A DNA stretch of 64,000 bases, from positions 91,442 to 155,441 of the forward strand of contig JAFDWU010000004.1 of the NCBI GenBank assembly GCA_018268315.1, given 5' to 3'. Under the pieces are notes generated by a model. The model was not told where the DNA came from. It saw only the letters and a list, made by a program, of their open reading frames with translations, and searched no databases. The position numbers and the translations under genes are program-made. This document shows positions 54,152 to 62,706 of this stretch, piece by piece (position 1 is the first letter of the stretch; each line of letters starts with the position of its first letter). Source of the stretch: Armatimonadota bacterium (GTDB taxonomy: Bacteria > Armatimonadota > Fimbriimonadia > Fimbriimonadales > Fimbriimonadaceae).

Positions 54152-54157
54152 TACAAT
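54152..54157 (+). promoter_or_regulatory. -10-like TACAAT, 8 nt before HAD gene
   Basis: TACAAT, 8 nt, then ATG 54166. It lies in the very short divergent gap with the AraC regulator. Confidence 0.45.
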
Positions 54158-54165
54158 CGAGTCTT

Positions 54166-54774
54166 ATGGTGACCACGGTTTTTACGGATTTAGGCGGGGT
54201 TCTGCTCACGAATGGTTGGGACCGCACCGCGCGACGGCGCGCGGCGGAGCAGTTTAGCCTGGATTACGAAGACATGGACGAGCGGCATCACCTGACCTTT
54301 GATACCTACGAGATCGGCCGTCTGAGCCTGGACGAGTACCTGAACCGTGTCGTCTTCAACAAGCCTCGGGGATTCAGCCGCGAGGATTTCCGGGCATTTA
54401 TGTTCGCGCAATCCCAACCGATTCACGAAATGCTGGAGCTGATGCGCCAGGTGAAGCAGCATAACAGCGTCCGCATCGTAGCGATCAGTAACGAGGGGCG
54501 CGAGCTTGCCCAACACCGCATCGACGCCTTCCGCCTGCGCGATTTCATCGACGCCTTCTTCGTTTCCGGCTTCCTGCACATGCGCAAGCCGGATCGCTAC
54601 ATCTTCCTGACCGCCCTCGATGCGATTCAAGCGCCTCTGCAGGACTCGATCTACCTGGATGACCGGCTGCTGTTTGTCGAGATTGCGACGTCGCTGGGAA
54701 TGAACGCCTTCCAGCACGTGAAGTACGAAGAAACCCGCGATCGCCTGCTGAGCCTTGGCCTCAAGCTAGGTTAA
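54166..54774 (+). CDS. HAD superfamily hydrolase
   Basis: A 202-residue protein. Seen: motif I TTVFTDLGGVLL (nucleophile Asp; Gly replaces the second Asp as in many HAD phosphatase-like members), motif II RIVAISNEGRE (Ser), motif III Lys in MRKPDRYIF, and motif IV IYLDDR. The cap is short and helical. HAD enzymes are phosphatases, dehalogenases or epoxide-related enzymes; the DLGG form with YLDDR resembles the group of alpha-D-glucose-1-phosphatase/epoxide-hydrolase-N-terminal-like proteins (YihX type). The substrate is unknown. The 3' end overlaps the convergent fusion gene by 14 bp. Confidence 0.88.
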   Translation: MVTTVFTDLGGVLLTNGWDRTARRRAAEQFSLDYEDMDERHHLTFDTYEIGRLSLDEYLNRVVFNKPRGFSREDFRAFMFAQSQPIHEMLELMRQVKQHNSVRIVAISNEGRELAQHRIDAFRLRDFIDAFFVSGFLHMRKPDRYIFLTALDAIQAPLQDSIYLDDRLLFVEIATSLGMNAFQHVKYEETRDRLLSLGLKLG

Positions 54775-56857
54775 GCAGGAACTCGTTTAGGGCGTTCGTG
54801 ACGGCCTTGTCTTCATAGAGAGCGCTCACGTCGATGCCCTTCATGGCTTCGGCTAGGCGATCTGGACTGCATATAAGGTCGAGGTAGTCGTTCTCATCGC
54901 GGGCAATGAGCCCTTCCCCGCCGCATTGCTTCAGAAAGGCGTACGTATGCCTTCCGCGCATGAACTTACCGGGCAAAGTGACCACCGGGACGCCCACCGA
55001 GAGAGCCTGAATCGTGGTATTGCCTCCGCTCCACTCCGGCGGATCGATCGAGACCGACAGACATCGCGTGAGCGCCTCAAAGTCAAGTTCGGGCATTGAG
55101 CCGAGCAATACGTGATCCCCACCGCTACGGTTAAGTCTTTCCATCAGCACACGGTGCGGATATGGGTTGACGTTCGCTTGGAATACCACCGGCTTGCGCA
55201 GCCTCTCGGCTATCTGCGCCAGCAGTTCATCCCTCTCTGGCAGCCACTTGCTGGCGTTCTGAACCATGCCAACCAGATGGCCTTCTGGCAGTCCAAAATC
55301 CGCCCGTTTCTTGCCGGAGCTGCTTCGCTCGCGCCTCTCGATGAAGAGCCCGCTGCCCGGTAGCCGGACCAGCTTTTCTGTGTACTCAGCGTCCGCATCA
55401 TCGGGCTCCATCAGCTCAGACGACAGGTAGTAATCAATTTCGGAAAGTCCGCTTGTAACCGGATGCCCCCAGGCAGTGCACTGCACCGGCGCAAGACGGA
55501 AAGCGCCGAAGCGATAGCTATCTGGATGCATCCCGATATCCGTGAAGATGAGAACATCCAGACCAAGGGAGCGGACCCATTTCGCCGCCTCAAGACGGTC
55601 GCCACCGAGCAGGAAGTAATGATCGGCCGCTTGCTTCCACCTTAGGCTGACGGAGTCCTCTTTAGCGCCGACGTTGATCCCGTACGTCTCGATTTCCGGG
55701 CCGTGGTTCTTCAGCCAACCAAGCGCCCAACGAGACCCATTTGATCGCGTGAGATTGCCACTGATGTAACCGACCTTGAGCTTGCCGCTGCGCTTCCGCT
55801 CAATCGGTTGAAGCAATTCAGGCGCGACCGACTCGGCAATGCGCCGAATCAGCTTGCCATGCTTTTCCAGAATGGGCCGGACAGAGCGACCCTGGTACGC
55901 CAGGAAGAAAGTGTCGTGAAACGCGAGCGCTCGATATGCCTCATCGCCACGTATTTCGCGGGTCAGGAGGGCGTCAAGATCGGCTTCATAGCTCTGCCAG
56001 CACTCATCCATTTGGGCTTGGCTTTCATAGATTTGCGGTAGCCGCATCCGCGCCAAGGCTCTCAGCCACGTATCAGGTTTGACCAACGCGCGATAGCACG
56101 CGGCATCGCCTTCCGCAAGTGTTGCGTCAGCTTGTATCAGCGCGGGATCGGCGGGAATGTCGTTTGCCGGTCGCGGGCCCAAAGTCGGCTCAGTTCTTGG
56201 AAGCGGGTTGCCCTGCTCACTGGCGATCCACTCATCAAACGACTTGCCGGATTGGAAGTAGGAATCCAAAGCTCGTCCGAGTTCGAACACTCGAGCGTCC
56301 CCGGATTGCACTTGCGTGGAGTACAGTCCCGCAGCCACCGCATCGTAGGGAGCGGCGGCTCCAGGAAGAGAGCGGAGGCGAACGTCATCCTCAGGGTGCT
56401 GTCGCTGCCGCACGCAGTCCTCCACATTCAGGCTGAACCGGCGGCGGCAATCTAGCGGCCGCGCGGTGTAGACCGTGCATTCCTCGTTCAGAAGCAGGGG
56501 GCAATCAAATCGCGCCAAGCCTTCCGTGCCTCGTTTGAATGGCGCAAGATTGGCTACGTATTCCGAGCTGCGCTTCCGCAGGCTCGCCTGTTCTTCTGGG
56601 GAGAATGACTCCTCAATCGCGCCCACGATCGCCGCAAGTTCAAACTGAGAAACGAGAATTGACCTGCGGCAGCACTGTGCGCAACCGCGTCTGCAGTGCA
56701 GTTTCTCCTGGTGCTGAGCGATCGCGCTGGCGGATGCCTCATCGGCCATTAAATCCAGCTTGGTGATCAGCTTTTGACTACGCTCGGCGGTCAGCCCGCG
56801 GCGCAAAGCGCCATCGGCAAGCATGGCGGCGGTTTCGCGAAGAGCTTCGGGCTGCAC
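54761..56857 (-). CDS. fusion of YkgJ-type CxxCxxCC metal-binding domain with GT41 (O-GlcNAc-transferase-like) glycosyltransferase
   Basis: A 698-residue cytoplasmic protein with GTG start 56857. Seen: residues about 50-150 carry CRRGCAQCC and CPLLLNEECTVYTARPLDCRR, the full Cys pattern of the YkgJ/UPF0153 family that chelates Zn or an Fe-S cluster; a helical middle (about 200-350); then the GT41 core with KVGYISGNLTRSNGSRWALGW, CTAWGHPVTSGLSEIDYYLS, SIDPPEWSGGNTTIQALSVG and VPVVTLPGKFMRGRHTYAFL, equivalent to the UDP-binding blocks of SPINDLY/OGT. GT41 enzymes attach a sugar to Ser/Thr of proteins, usually recognising targets with TPR repeats; here TPRs are absent and the metal domain takes their place. 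TATAAT sits 7 nt before the GTG. I know of no described example of this pairing. Confidence 0.85.
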   Translation of the reverse strand: MQPEALRETAAMLADGALRRGLTAERSQKLITKLDLMADEASASAIAQHQEKLHCRRGCAQCCRRSILVSQFELAAIVGAIEESFSPEEQASLRKRSSEYVANLAPFKRGTEGLARFDCPLLLNEECTVYTARPLDCRRRFSLNVEDCVRQRQHPEDDVRLRSLPGAAAPYDAVAAGLYSTQVQSGDARVFELGRALDSYFQSGKSFDEWIASEQGNPLPRTEPTLGPRPANDIPADPALIQADATLAEGDAACYRALVKPDTWLRALARMRLPQIYESQAQMDECWQSYEADLDALLTREIRGDEAYRALAFHDTFFLAYQGRSVRPILEKHGKLIRRIAESVAPELLQPIERKRSGKLKVGYISGNLTRSNGSRWALGWLKNHGPEIETYGINVGAKEDSVSLRWKQAADHYFLLGGDRLEAAKWVRSLGLDVLIFTDIGMHPDSYRFGAFRLAPVQCTAWGHPVTSGLSEIDYYLSSELMEPDDADAEYTEKLVRLPGSGLFIERRERSSSGKKRADFGLPEGHLVGMVQNASKWLPERDELLAQIAERLRKPVVFQANVNPYPHRVLMERLNRSGGDHVLLGSMPELDFEALTRCLSVSIDPPEWSGGNTTIQALSVGVPVVTLPGKFMRGRHTYAFLKQCGGEGLIARDENDYLDLICSPDRLAEAMKGIDVSALYEDKAVTNALNEFLLNLA

Positions 56858-56864
56858 GACAGGA

Positions 56865-56870
56865 ATTATA
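56865..56870 (-). promoter_or_regulatory. perfect -10 TATAAT, 7 nt before GT41 fusion GTG
   Basis: Minus-strand TATAAT, 7 nt, then GTG 56857. The strongest hexamer among the start-proximal set. The gap to the divergent gene at 56893 is only 35 bp. Confidence 0.6.
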
Positions 56871-56892
56871 GTTCGGTATTCTGCCTCTGCCG

Positions 56893-59289
56893 ATGGATGA
56901 TTTCTCCTTTGAAAGCCCAGAACTCACCAGTTCGCATACGCTGATGGAGTTCGGCAATGGGGGGCGCATTTCGCGACTGTGGGTTATCGACCCCAACCAC
57001 ATCGGAGAAGACAACGAGCTTCAGACGGTGATGCCAAATCTGCCGGTTGAAGCCGAATTTACCGAGGACTACTACCCCGGCACCATCCTGATTGGCGCGC
57101 GCGCCAACCCCCATGAGCCATGGATCGTAAGCCGTAACATCGACGCCGCCCAAGAAGAAGGAGACCTTGAGCCGAACCAGGTGACGTTCAATTACGAATT
57201 CGCTTTTCTTTCTGAAATCCGGGCCACCGGCCGGTTCTACGAAGTACAGAACCCAATCCCGCACGTGGCGTGGGACGTGACGATCACCAACGATGGCGAC
57301 AACGCCCTTGAAATTGGCGAACTCGCATTCCCAATGGGCTTTGACAACATCCTTTATGGTTTTCCAACCACTACCGAGGGCATCCGGCGAATGTGGCGCG
57401 AGAAGTTCCACATCCACAAGTTCATTGGCGGCTCGGGAAGCTATCTGCACGTGCAGCTTCTGAATGGGGAATCGCCTGGCTTGCTGGTCTGCCCCGGCGC
57501 GAACACATCGTGGGAGTTTTACAATCACGCCAGCGCAACGCTGACCAGCAGCTACCGTTCGGAGGGGGTGCCAATCGTGTATGCCCACTCGGTGGCCACT
57601 CTTGATCGGGAGGGATGGAAGCCGTGGTTCAACGGCCACACTTCCGCTTTTCTTGCCCCTGGAGAATCGCGCACATTCCAGACTCTTTTCGCACCCATCG
57701 GCGAGAAGGGCACCGGCTTGCACGAGACGTTGGCAAAGCTGCGTCGCCCCGCGTTTAAGCTGCTGCCTGGCGCGGTGGCGCCGGCATCCGTGGGCATCGC
57801 GGTGGAAGTCACCGGCGTGACGCCCGCCCGATTTACCGCCGACGTAGACGCGGAGCTTGAGAAGGACTCCGACGAATTTGGCGGGTTCTGCTTTGTAAAA
57901 CCAGAGCAGCCTGGCGCGCTATCACTACAGATGACGGACACGCGAGAGCTGTCCTCCATGGTCCATCTGGTCTTCACGAAGGAGATCGACGAGCTGATTC
58001 AAAAGCGGGCGGACTGGATTTTGCTTCACCAAGTGTATCGAGGCGACGGACAGTGGAAGGGCGGAATCGCGCCATGCGATAACGACACCCTCTCGCCCAT
58101 CATCGACACTGACGAGAGCGGCGGCGTCATCCTTGGATCGCTTGCCGACACACTTTTCCTTGCCGAGAAGAACCTGATTGTCCCTAACCCGCTGGAAATC
58201 GAAGCGCTTGTAGGAGCGCTGGCGTTCATTCGCAAATGGATTCATAACCCCGGCGACCACTCCGTGGGCAGCGTATTTGGCTTGACCGAGGGCGTGGCAA
58301 CAAACCGCTCGCGAGCAAAGCACTATCAGGTTCTGGCTGCCATTTATGACGCCATGGGCAAGCTCTCCGCAGAAACCGGGTTACTGGATCCGAACCCTGA
58401 CTGGTATCGCCTGGAATCCGAAGCGGTGCTGGCAGCGGCGTCCACATTTGCCGATCCGCTTGAGCTAACGTTTGAAGCCTTCTCTCTCCCCTGGCTTTCT
58501 CCGCTGATTCGAAGCCTCTCGCCGACGATTGGCGAAGCGCAAATGCTTGCCGGAAGGTCGAGCGCGCCAAGCTGGTGGTGGTATGCCGGAGATAAGAACT
58601 GGCCGGACCTGGCGACCAGCTACACGCACGACAAAGGAGAGCAGTGCCTATCCGCTTCAAATGCCTCTAACGCGCGGCAGCTCCTTGCTGGACTTCGCGA
58701 TGGCGTCAGCGCGGACGAATTAAAGGTGCGACTTGCGTTTGGCGGACTCTTGAGCGTGTGGGCATTGGTCCAGGAGGATGGCGCGGCCGCAGACAGTTAT
58801 TGCCCCGATTCCGCTTCGCGCGACCTGGGAATGAGCAGCACTACCGGCGTCTCTGGCCTTGCCCTGTCGGCGTATCTACAGAATGCCCGCTCTCTGGTCT
58901 TCCATGGCGCCAACCAGGGTTCGCTTGGATGCCATGCGACGGTGGAGATGATCGACGAGGTCGAGCATTTGGTTATCAAGCCCTGGGATGGTGTGCGCCA
59001 GCGCATCGAGGTTTACGGCCTCGGGGTTTCGATACGCGTACGCGGCGCTGCGATTGCGGAAATGCAGATTCAGACCGACAAGCAGCGCATGAAACTGACT
59101 CTGCGCAATGTCTCGCAAGTCGGCCGCAAGGTCGCAATGGAGATTAACGGGCTCTGGGGCCGGGCGGCTGAGGCGAATGGGCAAGAGCTAAATTTCGTCC
59201 CCGGTAGTGATGCGGGCGGATATTTTTCTTACAATTCATCCATTAAGCCGCTTGAAGAGACCACAATCGAAATAAAGGTGATTCAATGA
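56893..59289 (+). CDS. large glycosidase-like protein, possibly DUF5695-related
   Basis: A 798-residue protein, ATG 56893. Seen: an N-terminal all-beta region of about 300 residues (SSHTLMEFGNGGRISRLWVID... HVAWDVTITNDGDNALEIGELAF) resembling the beta-sandwich that precedes (alpha/alpha)6 glycosidases; a middle helical domain with ADWILLHQVYRGDGQWKGGIAPCDNDT, then SSAPSWWWYAGDKNWPDL; and a C-terminal beta domain. No signal peptide. From memory it resembles the DUF5695 group; that is uncertain. Tentatively a cytoplasmic sugar-active enzyme. It is divergent from the GT41 fusion and is coupled by ATGA to the following small membrane gene. Confidence 0.75.
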   Translation: MDDFSFESPELTSSHTLMEFGNGGRISRLWVIDPNHIGEDNELQTVMPNLPVEAEFTEDYYPGTILIGARANPHEPWIVSRNIDAAQEEGDLEPNQVTFNYEFAFLSEIRATGRFYEVQNPIPHVAWDVTITNDGDNALEIGELAFPMGFDNILYGFPTTTEGIRRMWREKFHIHKFIGGSGSYLHVQLLNGESPGLLVCPGANTSWEFYNHASATLTSSYRSEGVPIVYAHSVATLDREGWKPWFNGHTSAFLAPGESRTFQTLFAPIGEKGTGLHETLAKLRRPAFKLLPGAVAPASVGIAVEVTGVTPARFTADVDAELEKDSDEFGGFCFVKPEQPGALSLQMTDTRELSSMVHLVFTKEIDELIQKRADWILLHQVYRGDGQWKGGIAPCDNDTLSPIIDTDESGGVILGSLADTLFLAEKNLIVPNPLEIEALVGALAFIRKWIHNPGDHSVGSVFGLTEGVATNRSRAKHYQVLAAIYDAMGKLSAETGLLDPNPDWYRLESEAVLAAASTFADPLELTFEAFSLPWLSPLIRSLSPTIGEAQMLAGRSSAPSWWWYAGDKNWPDLATSYTHDKGEQCLSASNASNARQLLAGLRDGVSADELKVRLAFGGLLSVWALVQEDGAAADSYCPDSASRDLGMSSTTGVSGLALSAYLQNARSLVFHGANQGSLGCHATVEMIDEVEHLVIKPWDGVRQRIEVYGLGVSIRVRGAAIAEMQIQTDKQRMKLTLRNVSQVGRKVAMEINGLWGRAAEANGQELNFVPGSDAGGYFSYNSSIKPLEETTIEIKVIQ

Positions 59290-59699
59290 TCGAAGTTCCT
59301 TCCTGGTGGCTCGTACTCTCGCTAATCTTCTTCGCAATCAATGCCCTATCGTTCCTGGGAATGTTCGTCGCCATCTGGAAGATGAAGCAAGCCGTCGAGC
59401 AGATGCAGCCGAAGGTTGACGATCTCGTCTCCGAAGTCAAGGCGGTCACCGTCAAGGTGAACGACCTCACCACCACGGTTAATGAAACCGTAAAGGGACT
59501 CAGCGGACACGCGAACAGCGTCGCCGGCTCCGCCGATCTCATTGCCTCCACTGCGGCAAGAATATTTGAGCGTAACGCCCCACTTGTGATGGGAGTTCTC
59601 AGCGCAATCCGCATCGTCTCCGCTGTTCGGGGGGCCAAGAAGGACGAAAAGAAGCGTGCCCAGAAGGAACTGCCTCGTCGCTCTCACTCCCGGGATTGA
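59286..59699 (+). CDS. membrane protein with coiled coil (DUF948-like)
   Basis: A 137-residue protein overlapping the preceding stop by ATGA. Seen: one membrane helix at residues 8-30 (LVLSLIFFAINALSFLGMFVAIW), then a long alternating polar/hydrophobic stretch (MKQAVEQMQPKVDDLVSEVKAVT... VNDLTTTVNETVKGL), which looks like a coiled coil as in DUF948 proteins, then a second hydrophobic segment (LVMGVLSAIRIVSAV) and a basic tail. DUF948 proteins are common membrane-anchored scaffolds of unknown role. The pattern match is moderate. Confidence 0.7.
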   Translation: MIEVPSWWLVLSLIFFAINALSFLGMFVAIWKMKQAVEQMQPKVDDLVSEVKAVTVKVNDLTTTVNETVKGLSGHANSVAGSADLIASTAARIFERNAPLVMGVLSAIRIVSAVRGAKKDEKKRAQKELPRRSHSRD

Positions 59700-59803
59700 G
59701 TTCAAGTTAAGAAAGTCTTGTTTCTGCAAGGTAACCTTTAGCCCACTTAAGCGTCGGGTCCCCGTAATTAGGGTCTGCGGCGCTTGCCCGACTTTCTTAT
59801 CTT
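59700..59803. other. intergenic region before the sugar-nucleotide operon
   Basis: 104 nt. No gene. It contains TCGGG and CCCGA arms about 30 nt apart that could form a loose hairpin, and a CTTATC close to ATG 59804. The promoter of the operon is presumably here. Confidence 0.35.
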
Positions 59804-60697
59804 ATGAGTAATGTAGACAAGGTGCTGGTGCTCGGATGCGCTGGCATGTTAGGCCATAAAATCTTTTGCGAACTGAACGCGCGGGGAGCAAATGTAATCG
59901 GGACCGTCCGGTGGGAGAATCCGCCCGAGCCGCTTTCCAAAGTTCCTTTCCTCCAAGCCAAGAATGTTCTGCGAGGCATCGACGCCGGGGACCTCGACCT
60001 TCTCACCCGTATCCTGCAGCACGAGCGGCCCGGCATCATCGTCAACTGCGTCGGCGTGATCAAGCAGAGAGGCGAAAGCCATGAGGCAATCCCTAGCATC
60101 AAGATCAATTCGCTGCTGCCTCATGTGCTTGCCGAGAAGGCAAACGCCTACGGCGGCAAAGTCATCCATTTCTCTACCGACTGCGTCTTCAGCGGCAAAG
60201 ACGGACTCTACGAGGAAGACTCGTTCGCGGATGCCGACGACCTTTACGGCCGTTCAAAGTTCCTCGGAGAACTCCACGATAAGAATTCGCTCACTCTGCG
60301 AACATCCATCATTGGCCGGGAGCTTAGCAACTTCGCCTCCCTGCTGGAGTGGTTCTTGAGTCAGGAGGGACGCTGCAACGGGTATCGGAAGGTAATCTAT
60401 TCGGGCGTAACCACGAACTACCTGGCCGCGCGCGTTGCCGACCTCATTGCCGACGATCTGCCAATCCGAGGCTTATATCAGGTAGCGGGCTCGCCGATCA
60501 GTAAGTTCGAGTTGCTCAGGAAGCTCAAGTCTGCCTATCAAAAGGACATCGAGATTGATCCGGTGGATGAGCCGGCGCACGATAAGAGCCTTATCGGAGA
60601 TAGGTTTGAAGCCGAGACCGGCTACAAGACTCCTTCCTGGGACGACATGGTTTACGAAATGGCCGCGGACGAAACTCCATACGCCGACTGGAGATAG
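59804..60697 (+). CDS. wbjC: SDR reductase, WbjC/FnlB/CapF type (UDP-FucNAc pathway)
   Basis: A 297-residue Rossmann enzyme of the RmlD-like group. Seen: VLVLGCAGMLGHKIFCEL (NAD(P) site), IVNCVGVIKQRGESHEA, HFSTDCVFSGKDG and the catalytic YxxxK in YGRSKFLGEL. In the UDP-N-acetyl-L-fucosamine route (P. aeruginosa O11 WbjBCD, S. aureus CapEFG) this enzyme reduces the 4-keto hexose formed by the 4,6-dehydratase/epimerase. The other two enzymes follow at 61642 and 62703 in the same operon, which makes the assignment stronger than the sequence alone. CapF also has a C-terminal cupin domain, which is lacking here. It abuts the epimerase at 60698. Confidence 0.85.
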   Translation: MSNVDKVLVLGCAGMLGHKIFCELNARGANVIGTVRWENPPEPLSKVPFLQAKNVLRGIDAGDLDLLTRILQHERPGIIVNCVGVIKQRGESHEAIPSIKINSLLPHVLAEKANAYGGKVIHFSTDCVFSGKDGLYEEDSFADADDLYGRSKFLGELHDKNSLTLRTSIIGRELSNFASLLEWFLSQEGRCNGYRKVIYSGVTTNYLAARVADLIADDLPIRGLYQVAGSPISKFELLRKLKSAYQKDIEIDPVDEPAHDKSLIGDRFEAETGYKTPSWDDMVYEMAADETPYADWR

Positions 60698-61645
60698 ATG
60701 AAAGTTCTTGTTACTGGGGGAGCGGGCTTTATAGGCTCGAACATCGTTCGACGCCTCGTTGATCGTGGCGATCAGGTTACGGTGATCGATAACCTGCAAT
60801 CTGGCTACGCGCAAAACCTCGATCCCTTCCCCACCGTCAACTTCATCCATGGCGACATCCGCAGTGAATCGTCGATGAATCAGGCAATGGAGGGTATCGA
60901 CGTGGTGTTTCACCTCGCCGCCTCCGTGGGCAACAAGCGCTCCATCGACATGCCGATGGACGATGCGGAAACAAATGTGCTTGGCACTATTCAAGTTCTG
61001 GAAGCCATGCGAAAGCACGGCGCGAAGCGGATTGTCGCTTCAAGCTCCGCAGGCATTTTTGGCGAGCTGAAAACTCTGCCGATTGCTGAGCAGCACCAAG
61101 TCGAGCCAGATTCGCCTTACGGTGCAACGAAGCTGGCGATGGAGAAGCTGTGCCTGGCTTACGCGAAGCTCTACGATATGGACGCGGTTTGTCTGCGCTA
61201 CTTCAACGTATTCGGGCCGAACCAGCGCTTTGACGCCTACGGCAACGTCATCCCGATTTTCGTATTCAAAATGCTGCGCGGCGAGGGCCTAACCATCTTC
61301 GGCGACGGCGAGCAGACGCGCGACTTCATCCACGTTGACGATGTCGTGCAAGCCAACCTGAAGGGCGCGGATGCGCCGAAGGGCGTGAGCGGCGCCTTCA
61401 ACCTTGGCAGCGGAGAGCGCATTTCCATCAACAACCTGGTGAAGAAGATTCAGGAGCTTGCGGGGCGCGAAGTGCGGTACGAATATGGCCCGCCGCGCGC
61501 CGGAGACGTGCGCGACAGCCTCGCCGACTTCACCAAAGCAACCAAGGAACTTGGCTTTAAGCCGCAAGTAGAGTTTAATGAAGGTCTGAGGAACTACATT
61601 CAATGGGCGGAGAAAGAGGCAGCGCAACCGGTGGGCAGCCGATGA
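60698..61645 (+). CDS. NAD-dependent sugar epimerase (UDP-Glc/UDP-GlcNAc 4-epimerase type)
   Basis: A 315-residue SDR starting at the base after the preceding TAG. Seen: KVLVTGGAGFIGSNIVRRL (NAD site), VVFHLAASVGNKRSID, SSSAGIFGE, catalytic YGATK, LRYFNVFGPNQRFDAYG and DFIHVDDVVQANLKG. Long-chain SDR of the GalE/WbpP family, which converts UDP-GlcNAc to UDP-GalNAc or UDP-Glc to UDP-Gal in surface polysaccharide synthesis. The stop overlaps the next start by ATGA at 61642-61645. It could also be a 4,6-dehydratase-related or a uronate epimerase; the sequence does not separate these. Confidence 0.85.
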   Translation: MKVLVTGGAGFIGSNIVRRLVDRGDQVTVIDNLQSGYAQNLDPFPTVNFIHGDIRSESSMNQAMEGIDVVFHLAASVGNKRSIDMPMDDAETNVLGTIQVLEAMRKHGAKRIVASSSAGIFGELKTLPIAEQHQVEPDSPYGATKLAMEKLCLAYAKLYDMDAVCLRYFNVFGPNQRFDAYGNVIPIFVFKMLRGEGLTIFGDGEQTRDFIHVDDVVQANLKGADAPKGVSGAFNLGSGERISINNLVKKIQELAGREVRYEYGPPRAGDVRDSLADFTKATKELGFKPQVEFNEGLRNYIQWAEKEAAQPVGSR

Positions 61646-62706
61646 ACAAGCCGTTCGATGGCAAACGCCTGCTGATAACCGGCGGCACCGGCTCGCTTGG
61701 CAAAACGCTGCTGAGACGCCTGCTCGGCGGCGCGATGGGCGATCCCGCCAAGATCATCATCTACTCGCGAGACGAAGCAAAGCAGCATTACATGCGGATG
61801 GAATATCTGCACCGCAGCGCGGCGACCGACGAAGTCATCTACCGCAATTTCCTTTCCAAGCTGGAATTCCGCATCGGCGATATTCGCGATATCGACAGCG
61901 TTGCCACCGTTCTGCGAGACGCCGACATCGTTTTCAACGCCGCCGCCATGAAGCAGGTGCCGACCTGCGAGTACTACCCCTACGAGGCGGTTAAGACCAA
62001 CATCGAGGGCGCAGAAAACATCGTCCTTGCCATCTCCCGCCACAACCTGAACGTCGAGACCGTCATCGGCATCTCCACCGACAAGGCATGCAAGCCCGTC
62101 AACGTGATGGGGATGACGAAGGCCATCCAGGAACGCATCTTCATCCAGGGCAACATGCGCTGCCCCAAAACCCGCTTTGTGTGCGTTCGCTACGGCAACG
62201 TGCTTGCCTCGCGCGGCTCGGTAATTCCGCTATTCCACGACCAGATTAAGAACGGCGGACCGGTAACGGTCACTACACCGGATATGACGCGCTTCCTGCT
62301 AAGCCTGGACGATGCGGTGGACACCGTTTTCGCCGCCTATAATGATGGCAGCCCCGGCGATATCTACGTCCCTCGCGCGCCATCGGCGCTCGTCCTGAAC
62401 GTGGCCAAGGCGCTGATTGCGGACCGCAATATTCGGCTGGACATCACCGGCATCCGCCCGGGCGAGAAGATTCACGAGATCATGGTGAGCGACGAAGAAG
62501 CCCACCGCGCGGTGCTGGCGGGCGCCTGGTACGCCATTAAGGCGATGCTGCCGGAGATTGTGGATGAGCCGGTGATTCCGGTTCTGAACAAGGAGTACAG
62601 CTCTGGCGATGAGGTGCTTGATCTTGACGGCACCATCGACCTGCTGAAACGCCACCGCCTGATGCTGGAAGATGTGGCCACTGAAGTTGGGGAAACTCTG
62701 CGTTGA
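61642..62706 (+). CDS. wbjB: inverting UDP-GlcNAc 4,6-dehydratase/5-epimerase, WbjB/FnlA/CapE type
   Basis: About 354 residues from ATG 61642 within the ATGA overlap. Seen: RLLITGGTGSLGKTLLRRL, IFNAAAMKQVPTCEYYPYEAVKTNI, the catalytic MGMTK (MxxxK, the Met-for-Tyr substitution typical of the inverting dehydratases PseB, FlaA1 and CapE), FVCVRYGNVLASRGSVIPLF and FLLSLDDAVDTV. It makes the 4-keto-6-deoxy sugar that WbjC reduces and WbjD epimerises to UDP-L-FucNAc. The 62703 gene follows by a TTGA overlap. Function is well supported by motif and context. Confidence 0.9.
   Translation: MNKPFDGKRLLITGGTGSLGKTLLRRLLGGAMGDPAKIIIYSRDEAKQHYMRMEYLHRSAATDEVIYRNFLSKLEFRIGDIRDIDSVATVLRDADIVFNAAAMKQVPTCEYYPYEAVKTNIEGAENIVLAISRHNLNVETVIGISTDKACKPVNVMGMTKAIQERIFIQGNMRCPKTRFVCVRYGNVLASRGSVIPLFHDQIKNGGPVTVTTPDMTRFLLSLDDAVDTVFAAYNDGSPGDIYVPRAPSALVLNVAKALIADRNIRLDITGIRPGEKIHEIMVSDEEAHRAVLAGAWYAIKAMLPEIVDEPVIPVLNKEYSSGDEVLDLDGTIDLLKRHRLMLEDVATEVGETLR

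Noticed and set aside
56866-57723. 285-codon open frame on the minus strand
   Set aside because: Lies antisense inside the well-supported 798-residue gene; its composition is a mirror of that gene's codons and it has no motif.
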